Below, in pieces: positions 42,883-52,997 of a stretch of DNA of 59,958 nt. Below the pieces are notes generated by a model. That model was not told the DNA's origin. It searched no databases and was given only the letters and a program-made list of their open reading frames with translations. Location of the stretch: positions 1 through 59,958 of the forward strand of contig JAFYYW010000007.1 of the NCBI GenBank assembly GCA_017548985.1. The letters run 5' to 3'. Position 1 is the first letter of the stretch. Every line of letters begins with the position of its first letter. The position numbers and the translations under genes were made by a program. This DNA comes from Bacteroidales bacterium (GTDB lineage Bacteria > Bacteroidota > Bacteroidia > Bacteroidales > UBA932).

Positions 42883-43527
42883 TTATTTGAAGAGGAAGTT
42901 GGCTCCGATTGTGAGAGTGTTCCTCTTGACGATCATATCTTCAAAGGAGAGATCCTTGTTGTTCTTGATACAGTTGGTGATTCCAAAATCATATCCGCCG
43001 CGGATCACTACAGCGTCCTGGAGGGTCAACGCGATTCCGAATCCCCACTGGACGTCAAGAGGCTTGAGACCAGGGTAGGTCTTTCCGGCGCTGAACATGT
43101 TCCCACCAACTCCGATATTGAATCGAGGTCCGGTGTAAACCGCTAGCCCAATCGCCGAATCATCCATAGTGAACGAATACTTGAGGTCCAGGGGAATCCT
43201 CAGGTAATTGGCGTGATAGGACTTGTCATCGTCTGCCAATCCGAACTTGAATGTCTTGCCATAGTGGGCGATATAGGCGCCCGGCTCAACGGTAAGACCA
43301 TCAACCGAGGAGAACGCGTAGTCGATGCTGGCTCCGAAATAGAAGCCGGGAATCATGTTGGGGAACTGATGCCTTTCCATGATCTCGACATCTGGCCCGC
43401 CAAGGCCGAACGATGTGAAACCTCCACCGAAAGACGGGGTCTTATCACCGGAGGAAAGCTGTGCGAAGGCGTTCGGGCCACAGAGGAACAAGAACGCCCC
43501 CAAGAGAGTGACAAGTAATCTTTTCAT
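42883..43527 (-). CDS. Outer-membrane beta-barrel protein (porin/PorT-like family)
   Basis: MKRLLVTLLGAFLFLCGPNAFA is a signal peptide. The mature part is a small eight-strand-like barrel with alternating hydrophobic residues, PGFYFGASIDYAF, LRIPLDLKY and the C-terminal GANFLFK. The family is common in Bacteroidetes and its function is generally unknown. ATG at 43551 is in frame, but 43527 starts exactly at the signal peptide and is preferred. It follows a tricorn-like protease gene by 38 nt. Confidence 0.82.
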   Translation of the reverse strand: MKRLLVTLLGAFLFLCGPNAFAQLSSGDKTPSFGGGFTSFGLGGPDVEIMERHQFPNMIPGFYFGASIDYAFSSVDGLTVEPGAYIAHYGKTFKFGLADDDKSYHANYLRIPLDLKYSFTMDDSAIGLAVYTGPRFNIGVGGNMFSAGKTYPGLKPLDVQWGFGIALTLQDAVVIRGGYDFGITNCIKNNKDLSFEDMIVKRNTLTIGANFLFK

Positions 43528-43565
43528 ATCTAACATCTTCAGATCAAACATTTAATATCGGTCAC

Positions 43566-46500
43566 TTATTTAATCTCCGGAAGTCCCAGATCCTTGAAAG
43601 TACGAGGTGCCGGTTTTCCAGGGAGATCCTTATGGGATGTCTGAGTCTTGATCTGCTCGAGAGCGACATCGATAGCCTTCAGGAGCTGCTCGTCAATGCC
43701 AGCATATTCCTTGATCGGGTCATTGTCAAGAACAATGTCAGGATCGACTCCATAGTTCTCGATAATCCATTCCCCGGTCTTCGGATCGAAGCTCGTGGAA
43801 CCAGGAATCCTGACATCTGTACCGTCAAGATAAGGTAATGATCCGCCGATACCGACGATTCCACCCCAAGTTCTCATTCCGATCACGGTACCGAGGTTGT
43901 TGGCCTTGAAGCCCCAAGGGAACAGGTCTCCGTCAGAAGCGGAGTACTTGTTGATCAGCAAGACCTTCGGTCCGACATGAGCGCCATCAGGAATAGTGCT
44001 GACCCTGTTGGAAGTGCGGCCGGCATTCAACCTGTAGACCACCCTCTGGAGCCTCTCGATAATCATCGGGGAAACGTTTCCGCCACCATTCTCACGGTCA
44101 TCGATGATAAGGGCATCCTTGTCAAGCTGGGGATACCAGTAGCGGGCGAACTCGTTGAGTCCCTCGGCTCCCATGTCAGGAATATAGATGTAGCCTACCT
44201 TGCCGCCGGACTTCTCCTCAACGGTCTTGATGTTGTTCTGGACCCACTCGTAATGCTCGAGAGGATACTCGTCCGCGATGGGCTTCACAACCACTCTGCG
44301 GCCTCCCTCAGCGGCTTTCTTGTTGACAGTCAGCTCAACGAGCTTGTCAGCCTTGCCGATCAGGAGTTTGTAGATGTTGTCCACGTCCTTGAGCGACTTG
44401 CCGTCGATGGCGGTGATGTAGTCACCCTCAGCGATGTCCATCCCAGGCTCTGTGAGAGGGCTGCGCAGCTCGGGCCTGTAGGTGGCGCCGGCATAGATGT
44501 GGTCAATCTTGAAATAGTTCTTGTCCTTGCTGACCTTGGCGCCGAGAAGACCCATCGGGATTCTGTCAGGCTTCGGATAAGGTCCGGGGTTGACATAAGC
44601 GTGTCCACTGGCCAACTCGGCGATCATCGCGCCAAGGATATAGTTAAGGTCGAGACGGTGCTTGACATAAGGAAGGAGGGGCTCATATTTGGCCTTGACA
44701 CCTTTCCAGTCACGTCCGTGCATATTCTCGGTGTAGTAACCATCACGGAAAGCTCTCCAGACCTCGTTATAGACCTGCGGCCATTCCTGGGAATAATCGA
44801 CAAGAGCGTAGGTGTTGTCCGTGTCGATATCCTCTCCGCCGGGACCGACCTTAGCCGCAGGGAAATTGACCACGGTGGACTTGCCTCTCAAGGACATGAC
44901 GGCTTTCTTGTCACCAAGACGGTAGCTGATCATACCCTCAGCGCAATCCTCGATCTTACCGGAAGCGAAATCATATGTCCTGACAGCGGCTCCGCCTCTG
45001 CCGGCTCCAAGGCCACCAGGACCGCCAGGGCCACCGGGACCAGCTCCGAAACCACCGCCGGCACCACCGGTGAACCAGACTTTCTTGCCGTCGCAGAAGA
45101 AGACCCTGCCTCCGGAGAGAGGAAGCTTGACCACGCGGTCGAAAATTCCCTCGGGATCGATCTTAGTCTCCACAGGTTTGGCTTCCGGAGCGCCAGGTCT
45201 GGCCTCAGGGCCACCGGGCCTCATGCCAGGACCAGCTGTACCACCAGGACCACCAGGACCACCAGGACCACCAGGGCCGCCGAATCCGCCGGGACGGCCG
45301 GCGTTATCCTCTTCCTTCTTAGGGTTGGACTCGCTGTCCGTAGGCAGCAACGGTGAGGGGGTGTCCTTGGCGAGCATGGCCATGTAAGTTCCGGACATGT
45401 CGCTATAAGAGTAGTTCCACTCAATGCGGCTATACATTGGAGTGAGATCCCTTTCTGAAGTGAAAATCAAGTATTTCCCATCAGCAGAGAATATAGGGGA
45501 AGATGAATTGTACCATTTCTCCGTGACCGGATACTCCTTGCCGGAAGCGATATTGCGGACATAAATAATATTCATGTCATTGGAAGCCGGCTTGGTGTAG
45601 GCTATCCACTTGCTGTCAGGAGAGAAGGAGACTCCATAAAGTCCACCATCAGGGCTTGAATATATGACCTTCTTTGTCTTTGTGGCAGGATCAACCTCAA
45701 CGAGACGGTTCTTGCGGTCTGTGTAATACACGTGCTTTGAGTCGGGAGCCCACATCAGGTTGCTGATATAGGTGTCATTATCCTTTGTCGCCTGGACCGT
45801 GGTCCTTGTGGCCGGATCATAAAGATAAACCTCGTTCTCACCTGTCAAATCACTGATGTAGGCGATGTACTTGCCGTCAGGGCTCCAGGAAGCCCCGCGC
45901 TCGTTGGCACCGGGGGTGTTGGTGATATTCCTCGTGATGCCCTTGCCGACCGGCACATCGAAGACCTCTCCACGGACAGTTGTGACAGCCCTCTTGCCGT
46001 CAGGAGACACGGTGAGGCCACCGCCGAAGCCCCTGCCGCCGCCACCTTGTACCTTCTTGTACTCGGAACGGGCATATACAAGGTCAGAGGAGAGGGTGAT
46101 GTGGATCTGCTCAGCCTTCTTGGTGGCGGGATCGAGTTTGTAGAGGAAGCCTCCCTTCTCGAACACCACCAGCTTGCCGTTGGTGCTGGGGAACTTGACG
46201 TCGAAGTCCTCAAAGTTGGTGACCTTGGAAGTGGCCTTCGTCTTTGTGTTGTAGACGAAGACATTCATGGTCATATCCCTATCTGAGACAAAGAATATCT
46301 CGTCGCCAACCCACATCGGGAATATATCCTGAGCGGGATTGTCGGTGATCTTCTCGACCTTCTTGCCGTCATAGATCCAGACTTCGTCGGCCATACCGCC
46401 ACGATAGTATTTCCATGTGCGGAACTCTCTCATAACGCGGTTGTAAGCCAGCTTCTTGCCATCGGGGGAATAGCTGCAGAAACCACCCTCAGGAAGAGGA

Positions 46501-46979
46501 AGCTCCTCGGGCATACCACCGTTGATGGAAACTTTCCAAAGCTTTCCGGGAAATCCGTCACCTGTCCTGTTACGATAGATGATTGACTTCCCGTCAACAG
46601 TCCAACCCATCACGATATTGTTGGGACCCATACGGTCGCCAAGGTCATCACGGGAGTTGGTGGAAGTGTAGGTGAGACGCACAGGCTCTCCACCTGTGGC
46701 GGGGATGATGTAGACCTCGCGGTTGCCGTCGTACTCACCGGTGAAAGCGATTGTCTTGCCGTCCGGTGAATACCTCGCGAACATCTCGTAACCCACGTGT
46801 GAGGTAAGGCGCTTGGCCTCACCGCCCGCGAGGGGTGCGGTAAAGAGGTCTCCAGCATAGGAGAACACAATGTCTGTCCCGTTGGTGGCGGGGAACCTGA
46901 GCAGGCGTGCCTCATCGGCCTTCGCCGTGGTGGCGAGCATCAAACCACACGCCAGGACCATCAATTGGAATTTTCTCAT
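43566..46979 (-). CDS. Tricorn-like S41 protease
   Basis: The signal peptide ends at AKA. A six- or seven-bladed TolB/PD40-like propeller (about 25-560: FARYSPDGKTIAF, GWTVDGKSIIY, ASWSPDGKYIAYISD) is followed by two Gly-Pro-rich linkers, near 570-620 and 640-665. A PDZ domain (about 830-920) and the S41 core follow, with NGGGNVSPMIIERL and Ser in KYSASDGDLFP near 1028. Secreted tricorn-like proteins degrade peptides. The gene follows the M3 peptidase gene by 38 nt, and the two may digest peptides in the periplasm together. Confidence 0.9.
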   Translation of the reverse strand: MRKFQLMVLACGLMLATTAKADEARLLRFPATNGTDIVFSYAGDLFTAPLAGGEAKRLTSHVGYEMFARYSPDGKTIAFTGEYDGNREVYIIPATGGEPVRLTYTSTNSRDDLGDRMGPNNIVMGWTVDGKSIIYRNRTGDGFPGKLWKVSINGGMPEELPLPEGGFCSYSPDGKKLAYNRVMREFRTWKYYRGGMADEVWIYDGKKVEKITDNPAQDIFPMWVGDEIFFVSDRDMTMNVFVYNTKTKATSKVTNFEDFDVKFPSTNGKLVVFEKGGFLYKLDPATKKAEQIHITLSSDLVYARSEYKKVQGGGGRGFGGGLTVSPDGKRAVTTVRGEVFDVPVGKGITRNITNTPGANERGASWSPDGKYIAYISDLTGENEVYLYDPATRTTVQATKDNDTYISNLMWAPDSKHVYYTDRKNRLVEVDPATKTKKVIYSSPDGGLYGVSFSPDSKWIAYTKPASNDMNIIYVRNIASGKEYPVTEKWYNSSSPIFSADGKYLIFTSERDLTPMYSRIEWNYSYSDMSGTYMAMLAKDTPSPLLPTDSESNPKKEEDNAGRPGGFGGPGGPGGPGGPGGTAGPGMRPGGPEARPGAPEAKPVETKIDPEGIFDRVVKLPLSGGRVFFCDGKKVWFTGGAGGGFGAGPGGPGGPGGLGAGRGGAAVRTYDFASGKIEDCAEGMISYRLGDKKAVMSLRGKSTVVNFPAAKVGPGGEDIDTDNTYALVDYSQEWPQVYNEVWRAFRDGYYTENMHGRDWKGVKAKYEPLLPYVKHRLDLNYILGAMIAELASGHAYVNPGPYPKPDRIPMGLLGAKVSKDKNYFKIDHIYAGATYRPELRSPLTEPGMDIAEGDYITAIDGKSLKDVDNIYKLLIGKADKLVELTVNKKAAEGGRRVVVKPIADEYPLEHYEWVQNNIKTVEEKSGGKVGYIYIPDMGAEGLNEFARYWYPQLDKDALIIDDRENGGGNVSPMIIERLQRVVYRLNAGRTSNRVSTIPDGAHVGPKVLLINKYSASDGDLFPWGFKANNLGTVIGMRTWGGIVGIGGSLPYLDGTDVRIPGSTSFDPKTGEWIIENYGVDPDIVLDNDPIKEYAGIDEQLLKAIDVALEQIKTQTSHKDLPGKPAPRTFKDLGLPEIK

Positions 46980-47017
46980 AATGATATGAATTAGAATAAA
47001 ACAAATGTCCGATGATA

Positions 47018-49057
47018 CTATTCAAGGCCGCGAGCGCGGAGGAGGGCGCCGGGATCGGGCTGGGCTCCGCGGAACATCATGTACAGGACCATAGGCTCCT
47101 CGCTACCGCCCCTCTCGAGGAAGGTCTTGCGGAACTTGGAAGCCACCGCAGGATTGTATATCCCTTGCTCCTGGAAATATTCAAAGGCGTCTTTATCAAG
47201 TACTTCCGCCCATAGGTAGCTATAGTAACCGGCGGAATACCCACTGTTGAATATGTGATTGAAGTAGGTCGTGCGGTAACGGGGGATGATCTCATCGATA
47301 AGCCCCATCTCCTGGCAGACCTTCTGCTCAAAGGCAGCGACATTGGCCGCCTGGTCACCCTCGCTCATCTTGGCGAGTTCCTCAAGAGTCAGCTCATGCC
47401 ATTTCATGTCCAGTATCGAGGCGGCGCACAGCTCGGAGGTCATGAAACCCTGGTTGAACTTGCGGGCGTTGTTGATCTTGGTCACGAGGGAATCCGGGAT
47501 AACCTCTCCAGTCTTGTAATGCTTGGCGTACTCAGCCAGGATCTCGGGCTGGAAGGCCCAGTTCTCGTTGAACTGGGAGAATGTCTCGACAAAGTCCCTC
47601 TTGACGCTTGTGCCACTCACTGACTTATAAGCGCACTTGGTGAGAAGGCCATGGAGAGCATGACCGAACTCATGGAAGGTAGTCTCCACATTGTCAATGG
47701 AAAACAGTCCCGGCTCAGTCTCGGTCGGAGCGTTCAGATTACCCACATTCACGACTATCGGACGCACTTCCTTGCCGTCCTTGTCCAAATACTGGTCGCG
47801 GAACACGTTCATCCATGCCCCACCTCTCTTTGATGAGCGGGGGAAGTAATCCGTCATGAATATGCCAAGGAGACTTCCGTCAGCGTCGGTGACCTTGAAG
47901 GTCTCTACCGCGGAATTATAGACCGGCACCCCGTCAAGAGGCTCCACATTGATGCCATATACCTTGTGGGCGGCGGCGAATATTCCGTTCCTCACATTCT
48001 GCATCATGAAGTAAGGCTTGGTCTGGCTCTCGTCGAGGGCATATTTGCGGGCACGGACCTTATCGGCATAATAGAACCAGTCCCAAGGCTGGATCTTCGA
48101 GCCTTTAGGAAGCTTGCCGGCGGCGATGTCCTCGTCCATAATCTTCTGCATGTCATAGACTTCCTGTTTCGCCTTGGCGTTGGAGGCCTTCTGGATCTGA
48201 TCCAGGAACTCATCGACCGTGGCCGGATTCCCGGCCATCTGATTGTCCAGCACATAGGCGGCGAAGGTATCGAAACCAAGCATCCTGGCCTTCTCGGCGC
48301 GGAGTTTCAGGATCTCCAGAGCTATCGACTTGTTGTCATATTCATTGCCGTTGTTGCCCCTTGAGGAATATGCTTTGAACATATCTTCCCTGCGAGCCCT
48401 GTCCTCACATGACGTCATCTCGGAAGTGTAGGATGAGACAGGTGTACCGAACTTCTCCTTGAAGGCGTTGTTCTCCGCCAGCAGGTTGGTTCCGAACTTC
48501 TGCTGCAGGCTGGCGATCTTGACATTAATATCTTTCAGACGATCCTGCGAAGCCTCGTCGAGATCAACACCGTTGCGAGTGAAACTCTTGTAGAGGTTCT
48601 TAAGGACCATCTGCTGCTCTCTTGTGAGGGCGCTCTGGTCAGCATCGTAGATAGCCTTTACCCTCTCAAAGAACTTCTTGTTCATCGAGATCGAGTTCTC
48701 ATGTTTGGTGAGCAGCTCGGTGGCCTCCTCCGCGATCTTGTCCATCTCGTCGCTCCCTTCAGTCTCCTGGAGGTTGGACAGCACACCCATCACCTTGTCC
48801 AGGATCTCTCCGGAATACTCGTAAGCGTCTATTGTATTCTTGAAGGTGGGAGCCTCCGGATTGTCCAGAATGGCCTGAAGCTCTTTCTCCTGCTGCTCTA
48901 TTCCCGCCTTGACGGCCGGGATGTAGTCAGCCAGGGTAATCTTGTCAAAAGGCGGTATCCCGTAAGGGGTCTTCCATTCCTCAAGGAACGGATTCTTTGT
49001 CTTTACGCAAGCTGTCATAGCGACTATCGCTCCTATAGCTAGGAATACTTTATTCAT
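47018..49057 (-). CDS. dcp: M3-family oligopeptidase/peptidyl-dipeptidase lipoprotein
   Basis: Lipoprotein signal with lipobox MTAC. The C-terminal catalytic half has the zinc motif HEFGHALHGLL near 465-475 and the family's FNSGYSAGYYSYLWAEVLD segment. Dcp-type enzymes remove dipeptides from the C-terminus of oligopeptides. At 679 aa the length is right. It lies 2 nt downstream of the DUF5689 gene and 38 nt upstream of the tricorn-like protease. Dcp as opposed to oligopeptidase A is a judgement from overall similarity. Confidence 0.88.
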   Translation of the reverse strand: MNKVFLAIGAIVAMTACVKTKNPFLEEWKTPYGIPPFDKITLADYIPAVKAGIEQQEKELQAILDNPEAPTFKNTIDAYEYSGEILDKVMGVLSNLQETEGSDEMDKIAEEATELLTKHENSISMNKKFFERVKAIYDADQSALTREQQMVLKNLYKSFTRNGVDLDEASQDRLKDINVKIASLQQKFGTNLLAENNAFKEKFGTPVSSYTSEMTSCEDRARREDMFKAYSSRGNNGNEYDNKSIALEILKLRAEKARMLGFDTFAAYVLDNQMAGNPATVDEFLDQIQKASNAKAKQEVYDMQKIMDEDIAAGKLPKGSKIQPWDWFYYADKVRARKYALDESQTKPYFMMQNVRNGIFAAAHKVYGINVEPLDGVPVYNSAVETFKVTDADGSLLGIFMTDYFPRSSKRGGAWMNVFRDQYLDKDGKEVRPIVVNVGNLNAPTETEPGLFSIDNVETTFHEFGHALHGLLTKCAYKSVSGTSVKRDFVETFSQFNENWAFQPEILAEYAKHYKTGEVIPDSLVTKINNARKFNQGFMTSELCAASILDMKWHELTLEELAKMSEGDQAANVAAFEQKVCQEMGLIDEIIPRYRTTYFNHIFNSGYSAGYYSYLWAEVLDKDAFEYFQEQGIYNPAVASKFRKTFLERGGSEEPMVLYMMFRGAQPDPGALLRARGLE

Positions 49058-49059
49058 CT

Positions 49060-50097
49060 CTATTGGATTTTAACTCCGTCAAGGTCAATCAAAGTGAATT
49101 GGGCGGCTCCGTTGTAATTGGTAAGGATGCCGGTCACATTGACCTTTGCCCCATCAATAATCTTCTGGTCGATCGGCGTGTCGGCGAATTTGGCATATCC
49201 GCTGGAACGAATCTGGATCTGGAGGTTACCCTTTGACTTGGGCATCGTGAAATACTGGCTCACGGCGTATGCCGCAGAATTCTCAATCAACTCAGTCAGG
49301 TGGTCGCGGACAGTACCGTAGTTGTAATCCCCGGAATTGCCGATCTTGGCGGAATCCCAGACACCCCACTGAAGGTATGTCCTCATCTGTTGGGCGCTGA
49401 ACGCCCATGTGGTCACACCCCACTGCTGGTCTGAGAGGAAGAGGCGGTTGGAAGAGGCCTTCTTGTCAGCGTTGCCATTGAGATAAATCAGCACGAATAT
49501 CTCTTTGCCATAGGTCAACCCGTTGAGAGTCACCAGTTTCCCGAAAAGCGGACCCTTATACCCCATTTTCAGGTTAGCGTCAATATCATCTCCGGTGACA
49601 ACCTGGGGATTAAGCGGGGTCCCCTTAGGACCTTTGAAAATATGGTTGGCTATCAAGCTCTTCACGTCAATGTAAGCTGTCTCATATTCCCCGGTCGGAT
49701 CATCGGCGCCGATCTGGAGCATTCCCCCGTAGTTGCCGATCACAAGACCCTGGCACTTGACATAAATCAACTGACCAACCTTATAATCATTATACAGCGC
49801 GGAATTGCCGATCTTAACCTCGATCGCCCCGGTGTTGTCCTGAATATAAAGGGAGCGGTATATGTTACCGGAGGCGTCAGAAGATATGACCTGACCCTCG
49901 ATGATGATGTCCTGCTCGATATGGAGAGGCTTGCCCTGGTACATAGCCTTCAAGGCGGCTATGGTGGTGTTGGACTGCATCGATGCGGCGGCTGGTTCAG
50001 CCGGCTCGCCCTGGTTACCCATGACGGGTTCCCACTCTTGGCAGGAAATAACTGTGAATGAGAGCGCTATCGCTAATGAATAAATAAACTTTCTCAT
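49060..50097 (-). CDS. DUF5689 OB-fold lipoprotein
   Basis: The signal peptide ends in lipobox VISC. The mature part resembles DUF5689: an N-terminal TIAALKAMYQGKPLHIEQDI, then IEGQVISSDASGNIYRSLYIQDNTGAIEVKI, an OB-fold pattern, and a second OB-like unit near the C-terminus (KVNVTGILTNYNGAAQFTL). The family is a typical surface partner of TonB receptors in Bacteroidetes. It directly follows the TonB receptor gene (16 nt) and precedes the M3 peptidase by 2 nt. Nucleic acid binding is suggested by fold and neighbours only. Confidence 0.82.
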   Translation of the reverse strand: MRKFIYSLAIALSFTVISCQEWEPVMGNQGEPAEPAAASMQSNTTIAALKAMYQGKPLHIEQDIIIEGQVISSDASGNIYRSLYIQDNTGAIEVKIGNSALYNDYKVGQLIYVKCQGLVIGNYGGMLQIGADDPTGEYETAYIDVKSLIANHIFKGPKGTPLNPQVVTGDDIDANLKMGYKGPLFGKLVTLNGLTYGKEIFVLIYLNGNADKKASSNRLFLSDQQWGVTTWAFSAQQMRTYLQWGVWDSAKIGNSGDYNYGTVRDHLTELIENSAAYAVSQYFTMPKSKGNLQIQIRSSGYAKFADTPIDQKIIDGAKVNVTGILTNYNGAAQFTLIDLDGVKIQ

Positions 50098-50113
50098 GAT
50101 ATTGCCTCCTGCT

Positions 50114-52996
50114 TTAGAATCTGAAATAAAGGTTCAGCATATAGTTGAAACCGGACATGTAGAAATACTTCGGATCGAAGTTGTAGTAGCGGGTCTTACT
50201 AACCGTGTTGTCAACCATCCTGGTCTGTTCGAAACCTCCGGTCTTGACATCGGTCTTGTTGAGGATATTCTTCGCGTTGAGCGAGAATCCGAGCTGGTAT
50301 TTCCTCTGGATGTACCAGGACTTGCCCACGCTGAAGTTCACGAGCCAAGCCGGATCGAACTTTTCCTGGAGTGTCATCGCCTCAACCTCCTCAGCGGTGA
50401 TAACTCCATCGGGGCCGGCGGTCGCATAATCCGTCCTGCTCAACGGACTCATATCCAGATATGAGTTGGCGAAATAGTCAACATCGGCGTCGATGAACCA
50501 ATAGTTGTAGAAATAAGAGAGTCCGAGGCTGGCGGCCAGCTGCGGCGTGCTGGGCACGTAGTGCTTCTGGTATGTCCCGTCAGTTTTCGGAGTGCTCTTC
50601 CAGTACGGAACCGGCAGGTTCGAATAGATCGGGGAGGCGTTGTTGTCGACCGTGGCGGTCAGGATCGGGGTCGAAGTGTAGACATATTCACCGGTGGTGA
50701 ACACTCCCACTACAGAAAGCCCGCTGAGAGGGGTCGGAACCTCGAAACCGAGTTCCATTCCCACGTGCCTCTCGTCAATCCCGCTCAGGGCGAAATTTCC
50801 GAATGAGTTGTTGAGGTCGTAATAGACGCTCATCACATCGGTCTGGTCGGTGATATTGGTGTAGAAACCGGTAAGGCGGAGGCTGTAACCATTTGTGGCG
50901 TACATGTAGTTCACGTCACCTGACAGGGCCTTGGTGTTCTCGATACCCTTTATAAGGGTGTTCCTGGTCCTCGGTGCCACGAAAGCCTTGTCGAAGTACG
51001 GAGCCTCGCTGGAATAACCGGCGTTGGCGAAGAACCTGTGACCGCCAGTCAGGGTGTAGGCAAGATTGATCTTGCCGGCGTATGTCAGGAAAGAACTCTT
51101 CTCGGATTTGCCCTTCGAGGTGATCGGGGATCCGTCCTCTTCATAAGAGGTGTAGATGTCATCTCCAATCTGGATCGGGTTGCCGTTGTCATCCAGACCA
51201 GGGAAAAGTCCCTTACGGACAAGGCCTTCCCTCCAGAAGGAGTTGGATCCGATCCGGCCTCCGACCGTCAAGTCAAGGCCGCCGAAAGCGAACTTGCCGG
51301 TAGCCCAGGCCTCTCCTTTAACGAGATGGGCATAGTAGTCGTAACCATATTTATCACCCACTTTCAGTTTGCGGGCCTCGCCATGGGCGAGATAGTAGTC
51401 GAGATCGTTCTGGACTCTGATGGCTGAAGCGGAATAGTCCCTCTCGGCGAACTGGTCCACATCGAGAAAATAGCTTCCTCCGAGAAGGTCGTTGACCGAC
51501 TTGTAGTACTCGGTGCGGTTATACTTGGCGTTGAAACCAGCGCGTACAGCGACACCCTGTTTCGGCTTCCAAAGAATGCTGGTGGCGAGGTTGAGGTCGT
51601 TCTGATCCACATGCCTCTCCTCGAGAGCGTACTTGGCGCGGCCGCCATCGGAATTCCGGTTGACGCTATACAGCCTGTCCCAATCCACATGTGCGGTCGA
51701 AGGATCTCCGTTCATCCAAGCCTCGCGGGCCCATGCGGCCTTCGCCGGATTCATGCGGTTGTAGTCATCATTCGCCATGTAGAAATAGCTGGGGAGGTTG
51801 CGGTAATAGTCCGGACGGGGATCCGGAGCGTCATACCAATCAAGAGCGGTGTAACCGTTCTTGCCGGTTCTGAACAAGACCGTGGCGGAAGCCTCAAATT
51901 CCTTTGAAGGAGTGAAATCGTATTTCAGGAAGGTAATAGGCTCGAAGGTGATCCTGTTTCTGGCATTACGCATCTTCCCGTTCTGATAACCCCAGTTGGA
52001 GTTGTACATGTTGTCTCTGACCAGGTCGTAAACCTCCTGGGTGGAAGCGTTCTGCGCGCCTCTTTGTCCAGGGGCTCCGAAGGTCACGAGAGCCAATCTG
52101 TGAAGATCGTTCCAATTCTTCTCAACTCCCAGATAGTAAGCGAAAGAGCGGTAGTAAACACCTTGTACCCAATCGTTTCCACCAAGACGGGCAGAAGCGC
52201 TTATGGCATACGACCAACCCTTGTCATTCTCGGGAACCGCCCATGTGCCCATCACCCTCATGCGGTACAGGGCGCTATTGGTCAGGAGGCTGAACCGTTT
52301 GCCGGGACGCACCTGCCCTGGAGTGGCATAGATATTTGTGAGGCCGTTGTAACCTCCGATACCATAGGTGGATATCTCGGATCCGATGACGGAGGACTTG
52401 GCCCTGGTCGCCTCATTGAGGCCGCTCCACAATGAATATGGAGAAAAACCAGTCAAGGCGTCATTCATCTTGACTCCGGCTATGTACACATCCTGCGACT
52501 CACTCGCGTAACCTCTGACCTTGAAACGCACGGCGCTGAAATTAAAACTCGCGGCGTTGTTGAACACGTCGTTCTGGTCATAGAGGATCGTAGGGGTGTC
52601 CTCATAGCCGTTACCGTCAAGGTCGAACTCTCCGAAAGAAGAGTCGTCCACCTCTGCCACCACGACCGGAGAAAGGCTGAGGTTAAACATATTCTTGACG
52701 TAACCATCATTCACGGTCACATTGACTGTCGTGGGCAGGAAGCCTGGGGCCTCGATAAAGAGGTCATACATGCCGTCCGCCAACTCGCTCATCAGGAAGT
52801 CACCTTGGTCGTCGGACTTGATCGTCCCGATCTCAGTGGCTCCTGATTTAAGCGTCAGGACAGCTCCGGAGACCGGAGTCCTGTCGGCCCTGTTGACGAT
52901 CTTTCCTTTCACACCGCCGGTCGGAGACTGGGCGAAAAGGGCGATCCCGGCCAGACAGGCCGCGACAAGCGCGGCTGTTTTCTTCAGGATATTCAT
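50114..52996 (-). CDS. TonB-dependent outer-membrane receptor (nuclease-linked locus)
   Basis: The signal peptide ends at LFAQ. A carboxypeptidase-regulatory-like domain (about 28-112, GGVKGKIVNRADRTPVSGAVL) precedes a plug domain (about 130-235) with a divergent TonB-plug core (VRFKVRGYASESQDVYIAG). The barrel to the C-terminal LNLYFRF follows. It has 960 aa, no SusD partner, and is followed by a DUF5689 lipoprotein gene. Its upstream neighbours encode two nucleases, so it may import nucleic acid fragments; substrate is inference. It starts 1 nt after the DNase I-like gene. Confidence 0.88.
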   Translation of the reverse strand: MNILKKTAALVAACLAGIALFAQSPTGGVKGKIVNRADRTPVSGAVLTLKSGATEIGTIKSDDQGDFLMSELADGMYDLFIEAPGFLPTTVNVTVNDGYVKNMFNLSLSPVVVAEVDDSSFGEFDLDGNGYEDTPTILYDQNDVFNNAASFNFSAVRFKVRGYASESQDVYIAGVKMNDALTGFSPYSLWSGLNEATRAKSSVIGSEISTYGIGGYNGLTNIYATPGQVRPGKRFSLLTNSALYRMRVMGTWAVPENDKGWSYAISASARLGGNDWVQGVYYRSFAYYLGVEKNWNDLHRLALVTFGAPGQRGAQNASTQEVYDLVRDNMYNSNWGYQNGKMRNARNRITFEPITFLKYDFTPSKEFEASATVLFRTGKNGYTALDWYDAPDPRPDYYRNLPSYFYMANDDYNRMNPAKAAWAREAWMNGDPSTAHVDWDRLYSVNRNSDGGRAKYALEERHVDQNDLNLATSILWKPKQGVAVRAGFNAKYNRTEYYKSVNDLLGGSYFLDVDQFAERDYSASAIRVQNDLDYYLAHGEARKLKVGDKYGYDYYAHLVKGEAWATGKFAFGGLDLTVGGRIGSNSFWREGLVRKGLFPGLDDNGNPIQIGDDIYTSYEEDGSPITSKGKSEKSSFLTYAGKINLAYTLTGGHRFFANAGYSSEAPYFDKAFVAPRTRNTLIKGIENTKALSGDVNYMYATNGYSLRLTGFYTNITDQTDVMSVYYDLNNSFGNFALSGIDERHVGMELGFEVPTPLSGLSVVGVFTTGEYVYTSTPILTATVDNNASPIYSNLPVPYWKSTPKTDGTYQKHYVPSTPQLAASLGLSYFYNYWFIDADVDYFANSYLDMSPLSRTDYATAGPDGVITAEEVEAMTLQEKFDPAWLVNFSVGKSWYIQRKYQLGFSLNAKNILNKTDVKTGGFEQTRMVDNTVSKTRYYNFDPKYFYMSGFNYMLNLYFRF

Positions 52997-52997
52997 T

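Noticed and set aside
45000..45300. Short GGACCACCAGG-like repeats, considered as a CRISPR or minisatellite
   Set aside because: The repeats are in frame and encode the Gly-Pro linkers of the tricorn-like protease; there are no spacers.
43977..45356. Long open frame (459 codons) on the plus strand
   Set aside because: Lies wholly antisense to the tricorn-like protease, which has clear motifs; its translation has no domain and reflects codon bias of the opposite strand.
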